Source of the DNA: Coprosoma sp963928595
GTDB lineage: Bacteria > Bacillota_I > Bacilli_A > RF39 > UBA660
NCBI GenBank assembly: GCA_963928595.1
Contig: CAWVFK010000043.1
Location: 1-64,000, forward strand
DNA length: 64,000 bases
Direction: 5' to 3'
The notes under the pieces are model-generated. The model had not been told where the DNA came from, did not search any database, and saw only the letters and a program-made list of their open reading frames with translations. Shown here in pieces: positions 1 to 8,241 of the stretch; position 1 is the stretch's first letter, and the number at the start of each line of letters is the position of its first letter. Both the position numbers and the translations under genes were made by a program.

Positions 1-305
<305 letters not shown>

Positions 306-376
306 TATAAATTGTTTTCTCTAATGAGATATTTATTACGTTACCATGTTTTCAGAGAATTATTTCTCTATATTTG

Positions 377-480
377 ATTTGTAACGATAGCGAAGTGGAT
401 ACACCTGTTCCCATCCCGAACACAGAAGTTAAGCACTTCTACGCCGACAATAGTGTATGCGAAGATAGGACGTTGCAAAT
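377..480 (+). rRNA. rrf: 5S ribosomal RNA
   Basis: The conserved 5S core (cccatcccgaacacagaagttaagc region, 410-434) is present. The terminal helix closes between atttgtaacg (377-386) and cgttgcaaat (471-480), giving about 104 nt. A T-rich stretch follows directly. It is the last gene of the rRNA operon. Confidence 0.95.
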
Positions 481-508
481 CTTTTTTTGTATTTAAAATA
501 CTTTTATA

Positions 509-545
509 TAGAAAAAATGTATTAGTTTTTACTAATACATTTCTT
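509..545. terminator. Bidirectional rho-independent terminator between 5S rRNA and the XRE gene
   Basis: A perfect 11-bp stem (aaatgtattag 515-525 / ctaatacattt 532-542) has a 6-nt loop. Read leftward it is followed by a run of T, so it ends the XRE transcript. Read rightward it can serve as the rRNA operon end. The XRE stop codon (complement of 532-534) lies inside the stem. Confidence 0.8.
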
Positions 546-798
546 TATATTCGTTTTCTTTCTTGTCTTCAATACATAGTTTATACATATCTACTTCTAA
601 TATTAAAGATAATCTCCACAATGTTCCAATTGAAAATGTTTGATGGACGTTGTTTTCAATATTAGATATAAATTGTTTTGAATAATTAGCTTTTTCAGCT
701 AATTTTGCTTGTGTTAAACCTTTAGCTTTACGATATTTTCTAACGTTTTTACCGATAAAGCCATATACGTAATTTTCATCATTTCTATCAAACTGCAT
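532..798 (-). CDS. XRE-family helix-turn-helix transcriptional regulator
   Basis: This 88-residue protein is little more than one Cro/C1-type HTH domain, roughly residues 15-73 (IGKNVRKYRKAKGLTQAKLA, then SKQFISNIENN as the recognition helix region). No sensor or dimerisation domain is visible, so it is probably a small DNA-binding repressor with unknown target. It starts at an ATG preceded by GGTGAT, the Shine-Dalgarno variant common in this window. It is transcribed away from tsaE and toward the rRNA operon. The fold is clear; the target cannot be told. Confidence 0.85.
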   Translation of the reverse strand: MQFDRNDENYVYGFIGKNVRKYRKAKGLTQAKLAEKANYSKQFISNIENNVHQTFSIGTLWRLSLILEVDMYKLCIEDKKENEYKEMY

Positions 799-935
799 AT
801 AATCACCATCTATTAATATTTTCCCATATTTTGGTAATTCTAAGGTGTCATTGTTCGTAGTATAGTTCTTAAGGGTTGCGATATGTTTATATTATATATT
901 TGAGTTTTGTTATTTTGAAAATTAATATAAAACTA

Positions 936-965
936 TTGTCTTAGTTCTCATCTTTTTGATATACT
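936..965 (+). promoter_or_regulatory. Predicted sigma-A promoter for the tsaE operon
   Basis: TTGTCT (936-941), an 18-bp spacer and TATACT (960-965). The -10 box ends only 15 bases before the tsaE start, so the predicted leader is about 9 nt. Confidence 0.6.
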
Positions 966-980
966 ATTATTGGTGATTTT

Positions 981-1430
981 ATGGAATACAAATTAACGAC
1001 TCGCAGTGAGATGGATACTATTGAAATTGCTCAAAATCTTGAATCAGAAAAGTTTTCTAATATGGTTATCTGTTTAAATGGCGAACTTGGTAGTGGGAAA
1101 ACTATTTTTACTAAAGGTTTTGCAAATGCGCTTGGAATTGATGAAACAGTTACGTCACCAACTTTTAATATAATAAAAGAATATGACGGTGAGCTACCTT
1201 TATATCACATGGATGTTTATCGTTTAGATGGTAATACTGAAGGTGTAGGAATTGAGGATTATTTTACTAAAGGTGGCGTTGTGATTATCGAATGGGCTAA
1301 TACAATTAAAGATATTTTACCTGAAAAAAGACTTGATATTAAATTTAAAATTGCTGGAGAGAACACTAGAGTTTTAGTGATTACTCCTCACGGCAAAGAA
1401 TATGAAGAATTATGTGAGGCCGTATTTTGA
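981..1430 (+). CDS. tsaE: tRNA threonylcarbamoyladenosine biosynthesis ATPase TsaE
   Basis: TsaE is the P-loop ATPase that works with TsaB and TsaD to place the threonylcarbamoyl group on A37 of ANN-decoding tRNAs. Residues 34-41 form the Walker A motif (GELGSGKT). The family signature TSPTFNI is at residues 59-65 and the acidic HMDVYRL segment near residues 76-82. At 149 residues it has normal family length. It is the first gene of tsaE-tsaB-GNAT-tsaD, and its TGA stop overlaps the TTG start of tsaB. Confidence 0.96.
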   Translation: MEYKLTTRSEMDTIEIAQNLESEKFSNMVICLNGELGSGKTIFTKGFANALGIDETVTSPTFNIIKEYDGELPLYHMDVYRLDGNTEGVGIEDYFTKGGVVIIEWANTIKDILPEKRLDIKFKIAGENTRVLVITPHGKEYEELCEAVF

Positions 1431-2029
1431 AATATTTATTTATAGATTCAGCGACTACTAATTTGGTGGTCGCTATTATTAATAAAGGTAAAATATATTA
1501 TATTTATAATAATAATGATAATCATGATACGTCTAGTAAGATGATGCCTGTTTTAGCGGAAGCTTTTGAGAAAGCGGGGTTAAAGCCACAAGATATTGAT
1601 AAGATATTTGCAGTAACTGGTCCTGGTTCTTTTACTGGTATTAGGGTTGGTTTGACAGTGGCTAAGACAATGGCTTATACATTAAATATTCCAATTGTTC
1701 CGATTTCTTCTTTGGAAGTGATGGCAAGTGGAAATGGTGGAACAGCATTGATTAATGCTCGAAGAGGTTACGTGTTTGCTGGATCATATGATAATGAGTT
1801 AAATAATGTATATCCTGACAGTTATGTTTTAATGATTGATAGTTTAACTAAGCCATATATTAGTTATGATAGTTTTGATTTTGAGACTGTAAAGCCAAAT
1901 GTTGATGTTTTAAAGGTTGTTATGAAGCACGAGAATGATGAACCTGTTAATCCGCATACGATAAATCCTAATTATTTAAAATTAACAGAAGCCGAGGAAA
2001 AATTAAAAAGTCATGATCGAGAAAGTTGA
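1427..2029 (+). CDS. tsaB: tRNA threonylcarbamoyladenosine biosynthesis protein TsaB
   Basis: TsaB is the ASKHA-fold partner of TsaD in t6A synthesis; it is a scaffold and not the catalyst. The N-terminal strand (FIDSATTN, 5-12) and the loop GPGSFTGIRVG (65-75) are family hallmarks. At 200 residues it is slightly shorter than many homologs because of a short C-terminal half. The start is a TTG inside the TTGA overlap with tsaE, which implies translational coupling. The GNAT gene begins 17 bases before its end. Confidence 0.94.
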   Translation: MKYLFIDSATTNLVVAIINKGKIYYIYNNNDNHDTSSKMMPVLAEAFEKAGLKPQDIDKIFAVTGPGSFTGIRVGLTVAKTMAYTLNIPIVPISSLEVMASGNGGTALINARRGYVFAGSYDNELNNVYPDSYVLMIDSLTKPYISYDSFDFETVKPNVDVLKVVMKHENDEPVNPHTINPNYLKLTEAEEKLKSHDRES

Positions 2030-2414
2030 TGATATTAATTTAGTATTACCTTTTATTAAAAAGTATTTTCCCAATTATACTGTGGAAAACTCTCCTTATG
2101 AAAAGATATTTTGTTATAAGGAAGAGGATAATATTATTGGTTTTATTTCATACAGTGTGATTTATGAGCGAGCTGAACTCAATTATATTGTGACGAGTGA
2201 ACAATACCGAAGAAAAAGTATTGGTCAGAAGTTACTAGATCATGCAATGAATAATTTAAAAAATAATATGGTGGAAAACTTTAGTTTAGAGGTAAATGTG
2301 AATAATAAAGTCGCTATTAAATTTTATTTAAAAAACAAATTTGAAATAAAAGCAACAAGACATAATTACTATGTAGATGGTGATGCTTATTTAATGGTTA
2401 GAGAAGTGAGGTGA
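2013..2414 (+). CDS. rimI: GNAT-family N-acetyltransferase, RimI-like
   Basis: This 133-residue protein has a GNAT fold: the acetyl-CoA-binding segment is near residues 65-80 (EQYRRKSIGQKLLDHAM), followed by the EVN...AIKFYLKNKFE segment typical of RimI-type enzymes. RimI acetylates the N-terminus of ribosomal protein S18, and in Firmicutes it commonly sits between tsaB and tsaD as here. The position supports the RimI call. The glycine-rich loop is weak (RRKSIGQ), so the substrate assignment rests mainly on context. Confidence 0.8.
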   Translation: MIEKVDDINLVLPFIKKYFPNYTVENSPYEKIFCYKEEDNIIGFISYSVIYERAELNYIVTSEQYRRKSIGQKLLDHAMNNLKNNMVENFSLEVNVNNKVAIKFYLKNKFEIKATRHNYYVDGDAYLMVREVR

Positions 2415-2418
2415 TATT

Positions 2419-3414
2419 ATGTATATTCTAGCAATAGAATCAAGTTGTGATGAGACAAGCGTGAGTATTATTAAAGATGGCCGTGAAGAGATTAGTACAG
2501 TTATTTTGTCACAAATGGATACGCATGCGAATTATGGTGGAGTAGTTCCTGAGATTGCAAGTAGAATGCATGTGGAAAATATAACAATAGTGATCGATGA
2601 AGCTTTAAAAAAAGCTGATATGAGAATGGAAGATATGGATGCAATTGCTGTGACTTATGGGCCTGGTTTAATAGGATCTTTGTTAGTTGGCTTAATGGCA
2701 GCTAAAACTTTAGCTTTTATCTATAATAAACCATTGATACCAGTTCATCATATTGCCGGACATATATATGCGAATAATTTAGTTAAAAGACTCGAGTTTC
2801 CTTTAATTGCTTTAGTGGTAAGTGGTGGTCACACAGAACTTATTTATATGAAAGAGGATTATAGTTTTGAAAAATTAGGCGGTACTTTGGACGATGCTGT
2901 TGGTGAAGCGTATGATAAAGTAGCTAGGGTTATTAATGTTCCTTATCCTGGAGGACCACTAGTTGATAAATTAGCTTTTGAAGGTGAAGATACATATGAT
3001 TTACCACTTCCTTTAAATGATGATAGTTATAATTTTAGTTTTAGTGGTCTTAAAAGTGCGGTTATTAATTTAGCGCACAATGAAAGACAAAGAGGTAATG
3101 CAATTATTCCGGCTAATATGGCATGTTCTTTTCAAAATAGAGTAGTAGAAATATTAGTTAAAAAGACAATGAAAGCCTTAAAAGACTATAATGTTAAGAA
3201 TTTGATTGTAGCTGGAGGAGTTGCAGCTAATAAAGGTCTTAGAAAAGGATTAGCTGAAGCATGTGAAAAGGAAGAAATTAATTTAATTATTCCGGAGATG
3301 AAATATTGTACGGATAATGCGGCAATGATTGGAGCAGCTGCTTATTATGCTTATAAACGTGGCGATGTAGCTGGTTTAGATTTAAATGCGAAAGCTGTTG
3401 ATACTTTAAAATAA
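2419..3414 (+). CDS. tsaD: tRNA N6-adenosine threonylcarbamoyltransferase TsaD
   Basis: TsaD is the catalytic subunit that transfers threonylcarbamoyl from threonylcarbamoyl-AMP to A37. The metal-binding pair is H111 and H115 (PVHHIAGHIYANN), followed by SGGHTEL and NFSFSGLKSAV. Full length at 331 residues. The start follows gaggtgatattATG, a good ribosome-binding site. It closes the tsaE-tsaB-rimI-tsaD operon, which ends with a terminator just downstream. Confidence 0.97.
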   Translation: MYILAIESSCDETSVSIIKDGREEISTVILSQMDTHANYGGVVPEIASRMHVENITIVIDEALKKADMRMEDMDAIAVTYGPGLIGSLLVGLMAAKTLAFIYNKPLIPVHHIAGHIYANNLVKRLEFPLIALVVSGGHTELIYMKEDYSFEKLGGTLDDAVGEAYDKVARVINVPYPGGPLVDKLAFEGEDTYDLPLPLNDDSYNFSFSGLKSAVINLAHNERQRGNAIIPANMACSFQNRVVEILVKKTMKALKDYNVKNLIVAGGVAANKGLRKGLAEACEKEEINLIIPEMKYCTDNAAMIGAAAYYAYKRGDVAGLDLNAKAVDTLK

Positions 3415-3442
3415 CTATGAATTTGTGCATAGTTATTTTTCT
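3409..3442 (+). terminator. Rho-independent terminator after tsaD
   Basis: The stem aaataactatg / catagttattt has an 8-nt loop and is followed by T residues. The tsaD stop codon lies in the left arm. Confidence 0.8.
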
Positions 3443-3470
3443 TTACTTATGATAATGGTTACTATATAAT
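3442..3470 (+). promoter_or_regulatory. Predicted promoter for the AIM24-family gene
   Basis: TTTACT (3442-3447), a 17-bp spacer and TATAAT (3465-3470), directly behind the tsaD terminator. A strong aggagg ribosome-binding site follows before the start at 3489. Confidence 0.55.
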
Positions 3471-3488
3471 CAAAATAGGAGGTTATGT

Positions 3489-4172
3489 ATGGAAAGTAGA
3501 ATAATTGGACAGACAGTTCCAATGGTGGAGCTTAAGTTAAGAGCTGGTGAGACAGTTTATACACAATCAGGTGGTATGGCATATCAAACTGAAGGTATTG
3601 AAATGAAGACTAATGCGAAAGGTGGTGTAATGCGTAGTTTAGGTAGAATGTTTACTGGGGAGTCAATATTTATGGCTAATTATACAGCAACTGTAGATGG
3701 GGCAATGGTAGCGTTTGCGACAACTGTACCTGGTAGTATTATGCGAGTTGATTTAAGTGGAAGTAATGGACTTATCATTCAGAAAGGATCGTTTTTGTGC
3801 GCGGAAGCATCGGTTGATACTAAAGTAGCTTTTACAAAAAAATTTAGTGCTGGCTTATTTGGTGGTGAAGGTTTTATTTTACAAAAGGCTACTGGTCAAG
3901 GTACTTTATTTTTAGAGGTTGACGGTGATCCAATCGAAAAAGTTTTGGCACCTGGAGAAGTATTAAAAGTTGATAGTGGAAATGTTGTAGCTTTTGAACC
4001 AACTGTTTCTTATGAAATAGAAACTATTAAAGGTCTTGGAAATATTTTCTTAGGTGGTGAGGGATTATTTTTAACCAAGTTAGTAGGGCCTGGTAAAGTT
4101 ATTATTCAATCTCAAAATTTCCAAGATTTTGCGAATAGATTAATTCCGTTTATGCCTAGTTCAAATAATTAA
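3489..4172 (+). CDS. AIM24 family (TIGR00266-type) protein
   Basis: This 227-residue soluble protein matches the AIM24/DUF124 family, beta-rich proteins whose bacterial role is not established. Recognisable traits are the early QSGGMAYQTEGIEM segment, the GGVMRSLGRMFTGESIFM segment around residues 45-62, and glycine-rich strands near the C-terminus (GEGLFLTKLVGPGKV). No signal peptide or membrane helix is seen. It is a single-gene unit with its own promoter and a terminator shared with the convergent ABC transporter operon. Function in this organism is unknown. Confidence 0.88.
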   Translation: MESRIIGQTVPMVELKLRAGETVYTQSGGMAYQTEGIEMKTNAKGGVMRSLGRMFTGESIFMANYTATVDGAMVAFATTVPGSIMRVDLSGSNGLIIQKGSFLCAEASVDTKVAFTKKFSAGLFGGEGFILQKATGQGTLFLEVDGDPIEKVLAPGEVLKVDSGNVVAFEPTVSYEIETIKGLGNIFLGGEGLFLTKLVGPGKVIIQSQNFQDFANRLIPFMPSSNN

Positions 4173-4232
4173 AAAAGCTAAAGATTCAAGAAAATTTTTG
4201 TTAAATAATAATGTCATATTATTATAGAACCC

Positions 4233-4260
4233 AAAAAGGCTATTTTGTTAGCCTTTTTTC
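4233..4260. terminator. Bidirectional terminator between the AIM24 gene and the ABC operon
   Basis: The stem aaaaaggcta (4233-4242) / tagcctttttt (4249-4259) has a 6-nt loop and T runs on both sides. The permease stop codon (complement of 4240-4242) is inside the stem. Confidence 0.85.
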
Positions 4261-5025
4261 TATGAAAACAATTAAATAATACATTAAACTAGCCATGATA
4301 GCAAGTAAGATAATACCTGTCATTACTAGATTTAAATTAAATACTTGTGAACCATACATAATTAGATAACCGACGCCAGCTTTTGATACTAAGAATTCTC
4401 CCATAATGACACCTATAAATACTAATCCAATATTTACTTTGCAAGAACTTATTAGATTTTTATAATTACTTGGTAAAATTAATTTAAAATAAATTTGATG
4501 AGGTTTAGCTTTAAAACTTTTGAGCAATCTAATTTTATTTTCATCGGTGGAAGTAAAGGCTTGGTGAACGTTTATTATTGTTACAATAACAGAGATAAAT
4601 AAAGCCATGATGATAATAGAATTAGTACTTGCTCCAGCAATAATAATTATAATAGGTCCTAGAGAAACTTTAGGTAAACTATTTAATATAGTTAGATATG
4701 GATCGATGACTCTAGATATGAATTTAAATCTCCAGAGAATAGTAGCAATTATAATTCCACCTATAGTACCAATTAAAAAACTAATTATAACTTCATAAAA
4801 GGTAATCCAGATGTGATGAAGTAAAGAACCGTCTTTATATAAGTTTATTATGGTCTCTATGATTGATTTTGGACTTGAGGCGATAAAAGTATTAATAAGA
4901 TTATTATCAGCCGCATATTGCCAAATAAGGATAAATAAAACAATTATTGATATTTGTGTTAGACGAACTAAAAAATTGGTTATTTTTATTCTTTTTAAAT
5001 ATTCTTTATGTTCTTTACTATACAT
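4240..5025 (-). CDS. ABC transporter permease, SsuC/TauC/ThiX type
   Basis: This integral membrane permease has about six hydrophobic helices and the BPD_transp_1 coupling region in the middle (IRLLKSFKAKPHQIYFKLIL resembles the EAA loop). It pairs with the ATPase and binding protein encoded upstream. I chose the ATG at 5025, giving 261 residues, because it overlaps the end of the ATPase gene by 8 bases and avoids a non-conserved extension; an upstream in-frame ATG at 5067 would add 14 residues. The family imports sulfonates, nitrate or thiamine precursors; substrate unknown here. Confidence 0.88.
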   Translation of the reverse strand: MYSKEHKEYLKRIKITNFLVRLTQISIIVLFILIWQYAADNNLINTFIASSPKSIIETIINLYKDGSLLHHIWITFYEVIISFLIGTIGGIIIATILWRFKFISRVIDPYLTILNSLPKVSLGPIIIIIAGASTNSIIIMALFISVIVTIINVHQAFTSTDENKIRLLKSFKAKPHQIYFKLILPSNYKNLISSCKVNIGLVFIGVIMGEFLVSKAGVGYLIMYGSQVFNLNLVMTGIILLAIMASLMYYLIVFIEKRLTK

Positions 5026-5761
5026 GGTAATCAATGTCCTTCCAAATTTTGTCATAATAATAAGCAAATTCTTTAGCTTTTCTATTTTTGATAGGTGTAG
5101 ATTTACCAGTTAGTTTTATTTCATAAATACTTTTAATTTTACTTGGTCTTGGTGACATGACAATTACTCTATCAGCCATACTGATGGCTTCAGACAAGTC
5201 ATGGGTAACCATAATTGCACTTTTTTTCTCTTTTTTGATGATTTTATAGACATCATCAGAAACAGCTAATCTGGTTTGATAGTCTAAAGCCGAAAAAGGT
5301 TCGTCTAGAAATAATATATCGGGTTTAGTAGCTAAGGTTCTAATAAGTGATACTCTTTGCCTCATACCTCCAGACAAATTATTAGGATAGGCTTTTTTAA
5401 AGTCTTTTAATCCATATGTATCTAATAAGTTATTAACATATTCAATGTTTTCTTTAGTTAGTTTGTTTTCAAGCTCTAAGCCGATTAAACAATTCTTATA
5501 TATGGTACGCCAATCAAAGAGGTTATCTCCTTGAAGCATGTAACCAAATTTTAGATTTGGATCAATTTCAATGGTTCCACTAGAAGCATTATCTAGACCA
5601 CATAATATGGAAAGTATAGTACTTTTACCACAACCACTAGGTCCAACAATGGCGATGAATTCACCTTGTTTTAAATTTAAGGAAAAATTATCCACAGCTA
5701 AAATTTCGTTATTTTTAGTGTGATAAATTTTTCTTAAGTCTTTAACTTTTAAAATATCCAT
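5018..5761 (-). CDS. ABC transporter ATP-binding protein, SsuB/TauB type
   Basis: This 247-residue nucleotide-binding subunit has Walker A GPSGCGKS (40-47), signature LSGGMRQR (129-136) and Walker B ILFLDEP (149-155). It resembles the nitrate/sulfonate/taurine group of ABC ATPases. Its start overlaps the stop of the binding-protein gene by one base (TAATG), and its end overlaps the permease start, so all three are translationally coupled. It powers uptake of the ligand captured by the neighbouring binding protein. Confidence 0.93.
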   Translation of the reverse strand: MDILKVKDLRKIYHTKNNEILAVDNFSLNLKQGEFIAIVGPSGCGKSTILSILCGLDNASSGTIEIDPNLKFGYMLQGDNLFDWRTIYKNCLIGLELENKLTKENIEYVNNLLDTYGLKDFKKAYPNNLSGGMRQRVSLIRTLATKPDILFLDEPFSALDYQTRLAVSDDVYKIIKKEKKSAIMVTHDLSEAISMADRVIVMSPRPSKIKSIYEIKLTGKSTPIKNRKAKEFAYYYDKIWKDIDYHV

Positions 5762-6747
5762 TATTTTTTAGCGTATTTATTATTGACTAATTTTGAGTAA
5801 GGTGCATTTTCATCTAATTGACCAGCATTTTTAACTATTTCTTGAATATGTTTAAAATCATTTTCAGAAATATAAGTTGTATCGTACCATGAATCAATAT
5901 CTTTGTATCTTTGAACTATTTGGACTAAGTCTTTATCAGATGTGTCTGGAAAGTAATCCTTGATGTTTTTGGCTATTTCTTCACTAGTGTGATTATGAAC
6001 ATAATCTAAACCTTTTTGAATAGCTCTAGTAAAGCCTTCAATAACATCTGGATTTTCTTTAATGTAACTTTTTTTTGCGTTGTAAGTAGTATATGGAACA
6101 TTGCCACCCAATTCGCCAATAGAGGCAACAATATAACCATATCCTTCTTTTTCAAGTTCTGAGGCGGTTGGTTCAAATAGAGCAACATAATCACCAGTGC
6201 CACCAATAAAAGCGCCTGACATAGAAGCAAAGTCAATACTGGTATCTATGTTTGTTTCATCACTTTTGATACCATTAATATTTAAGGCGTATTCTAAGGT
6301 CATAGCTGGCATACCACCTTCACGACCACCAATAATATGTTTTCCTTTTAAATCTTCTAAACTAAAATTATCTGTTTTTTCTCTGGCAACTAAGAAACTA
6401 CCATCTTTTTTAGTTAAACCAGCAAAGTTTATTAAATAGTCTTTTTGTCCACCATTATAAACATATATGGTTGATTCACTACCACAGAAACCGATTTGGA
6501 CATCGCCTGACAATACAGCGGCGGTAACTTTATCGGCACCTGAGGTTAAAATGATTTCAACATCTAATCCTTCTTCTTCAAAGTATCCTAATGAATGAGC
6601 TATATACTGTGGTGCATAAAAGATACTATGGGTTACTTCGGCTACTTTCACTTTTGTTAAACTCGTTTCTTCTTTTTTAGGTTTAAAAACAAAAAATCCG
6701 GTAATTATTAGGCCGACAGCTAATAATATAATGATAAATTTTTTCAA
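5761..6747 (-). CDS. ABC transporter substrate-binding protein, SsuA/NMT1/THI5-like
   Basis: This 328-residue binding protein has an N-terminal hydrophobic segment (residues 4-20) and a periplasmic-binding fold. The early part (VTHSIFYAPQYIAHSLGYFE) and EEGLDVEI are typical of NMT1/THI5-like proteins that bind sulfonates, nitrate or pyrimidine thiamine precursors. Unlike most Gram-positive binding proteins it has no lipobox cysteine, so it is probably held by an uncleaved N-terminal helix. A good ribosome-binding site (aggagaggg on the minus strand) precedes the start. No riboswitch is visible in the short upstream gap, so the ligand stays open. Confidence 0.87.
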   Translation of the reverse strand: MKKFIIILLAVGLIITGFFVFKPKKEETSLTKVKVAEVTHSIFYAPQYIAHSLGYFEEEGLDVEIILTSGADKVTAAVLSGDVQIGFCGSESTIYVYNGGQKDYLINFAGLTKKDGSFLVAREKTDNFSLEDLKGKHIIGGREGGMPAMTLEYALNINGIKSDETNIDTSIDFASMSGAFIGGTGDYVALFEPTASELEKEGYGYIVASIGELGGNVPYTTYNAKKSYIKENPDVIEGFTRAIQKGLDYVHNHTSEEIAKNIKDYFPDTSDKDLVQIVQRYKDIDSWYDTTYISENDFKHIQEIVKNAGQLDENAPYSKLVNNKYAKK

Positions 6748-6813
6748 AAATCCCTCTCCTTTCTAATTCCATAGTATTATATTCTTAAAATTATAAAAGG
6801 TTTTCAAAAAATA

Positions 6814-6822
6814 TGGTAAAAT
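6814..6822 (+). promoter_or_regulatory. Predicted extended -10 promoter for the five-paralog array
   Basis: TGGTAAAAT is an extended -10 element (TGn plus TAAAAT 6817-6822) with no good -35 box. It lies 18 bases before the first gene, giving a predicted leader of about 12 nt containing gggtgat. Confidence 0.45.
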
Positions 6823-6840
6823 GGAGATGGGTGATTTTAT

Positions 6841-7296
6841 ATGAATATTGGAGAATGCAAGGTTGCATTGATAGACTATAATGGCAATATAAAGATGATG
6901 GGTAAGGCTGGAGATCCTACATTTCATGTGGATTATTTATTTGAATACTTTAATGAAACGTATCCTTCAGAACCGAAATTGAAATTACTAATGGATGAAT
7001 ATCGAAGAGATGTTTATGCATATCATTTTGGTAATTTTGGCTATGTTGTATTTTATAACCATATACATGAAGGTTTTAAGTACGGAATGTTTTATTTTCC
7101 AACGGGTCTTTCTAAAGAACAAGAGGTAGTTCTGGAAAATTTAGATTTAGATGATGAAATAGTAGCTATATGTTTTGATCCAACTGATTTTGGTTCGTTT
7201 GTAAATTATGAAATGGTTGGAGCAGATGGTGAATATAGATTAAGTGAAGCGATGAACGAGTATTATGAAAAGAAAAATTCACATTTAAAGAGGTAA
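6841..7296 (+). CDS. Unknown protein, tandem paralog 1 of 5
   Basis: I do not recognise this 151-residue family. It has no signal peptide or membrane helix and is acidic. It shares with the next four genes an N-terminal strand (VALIDYNG), a conserved His within FHVDYL (H29) and a central motif GMFYFPTGLSKEQ (82-94). The pattern G-[ML]-x-[YF]-x-P-x2-[LIV]-[ST]-x2-Q recurs in all five copies. It is the first gene of the array, preceded by gggtgattttatATG. Function is unknown; serial duplication followed by divergence is what the sequence shows. Confidence 0.8.
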   Translation: MNIGECKVALIDYNGNIKMMGKAGDPTFHVDYLFEYFNETYPSEPKLKLLMDEYRRDVYAYHFGNFGYVVFYNHIHEGFKYGMFYFPTGLSKEQEVVLENLDLDDEIVAICFDPTDFGSFVNYEMVGADGEYRLSEAMNEYYEKKNSHLKR

Positions 7297-7305
7297 AGAA
7301 GGTAT

Positions 7306-7755
7306 ATGGATAAAAGAATAATTGATAGTAAAGTTACTATAATCGATGAAAGTGGGATACCACATATGATGGGTAAGGTTAATGAACAAAGACTTCATGT
7401 GAAATACTTGTTGGATTATATTCATTTAAATTTTCCGAGTATTAAGATAGATAATTTAACGGTGGGAAATGCAAGAGAACGTTTTGCTTATCAAATTACT
7501 GTTTTTGGTGATATAATTTATTTTAATGATTTGAATTTTGGTATGTTATATTTTCCTCATGAATTAACTGATGAGCAGTTAGAAACTTTGGATAATATTG
7601 ATTTAGGTAATCAAAAGATTGGAATTTGTTATAATTTAAAAGAAGTAGGAAAAAATATAATGTTTAGAACAATTGGCATGGATAATGATTATACTTTAAA
7701 AGAAGCAATGGAAGAATATATGAATGTGGTGGCAGTTAAACTTTATAGGAGATGA
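7306..7755 (+). CDS. Unknown protein, tandem paralog 2 of 5
   Basis: This 149-residue product is most similar to paralog 1: both carry a MMGK segment before the conserved LHVKYL (H31), the central motif GMLYFPHELTDEQ and a C-terminal SEAM/KEAM-EEY-like helix. No known domain is recognised. It is separated from paralog 1 by 9 bases, and its TGA stop overlaps an ATG of the next frame, so the array behaves as one operon. Confidence 0.8.
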   Translation: MDKRIIDSKVTIIDESGIPHMMGKVNEQRLHVKYLLDYIHLNFPSIKIDNLTVGNARERFAYQITVFGDIIYFNDLNFGMLYFPHELTDEQLETLDNIDLGNQKIGICYNLKEVGKNIMFRTIGMDNDYTLKEAMEEYMNVVAVKLYRR

Positions 7756-7763
7756 GGTTTGTT

Positions 7764-8237
7764 ATGTTGAATGTAAATGATTATAAGTTAGTAATTATAG
7801 CCGGTTCTAAAGAAGAGGATGGAATGATTCGCTTTTTTGGAGAATCGAGTGAATATAGGTTTCATCTGGATGCTTTAAAAGATTATTTATATACCTATTA
7901 TAAATCTTTAGCTGAAGACATTAATGCTGATGACAAGAAAAATTACAATGAAATTATAATTTATTTAAATGAGATGGGAGATATAGTTTATTTACATTCA
8001 ATTGGATATGGTTTGTTGTTTGTTCCAAAGCAAATTAGTAGAAATCAGATTATGGCTTTATATGATGTATTTAATTCATTTGAAAGAACTTCTATTTATA
8101 TAGATTATAATTTGACTAGAAGAGAAGATGGAATTTTTCCTGAAAATATTGTTGATTATGTAGAAGGTAATGAAAATTATGAAACATTAGATAATTTCTT
8201 TTATAAGAACTCATATGTTAAAGGTAGGGTGAAATAA
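7764..8237 (+). CDS. Unknown protein, tandem paralog 3 of 5
   Basis: This member has 157 residues from the ATG at 7764, which I prefer because gatgaggt lies at good distance and the N-terminus then aligns with paralog 5 (both have NDYK/GDYK followed by hydrophobic residues). An in-frame ATG at 7752 would add four residues. It carries FHLDAL (H34) and GLLFVPKQISRNQ. It is the most diverged copy in the central region. No function can be assigned. Confidence 0.78.
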   Translation: MLNVNDYKLVIIAGSKEEDGMIRFFGESSEYRFHLDALKDYLYTYYKSLAEDINADDKKNYNEIIIYLNEMGDIVYLHSIGYGLLFVPKQISRNQIMALYDVFNSFERTSIYIDYNLTRREDGIFPENIVDYVEGNENYETLDNFFYKNSYVKGRVK

Positions 8238-8241
8238 TCTA

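Noticed and set aside
453..665. Plus-strand frame starting in the 5S gene
   Set aside because: It overlaps 5S rRNA, the terminator and the XRE gene; hydrophobic low-complexity translation with no start signal.
6748..6840. Riboswitch for the ABC importer (e.g. TPP or SAM type)
   Set aside because: The divergent gap is about 90 bases and lacks the conserved cores of these riboswitches.
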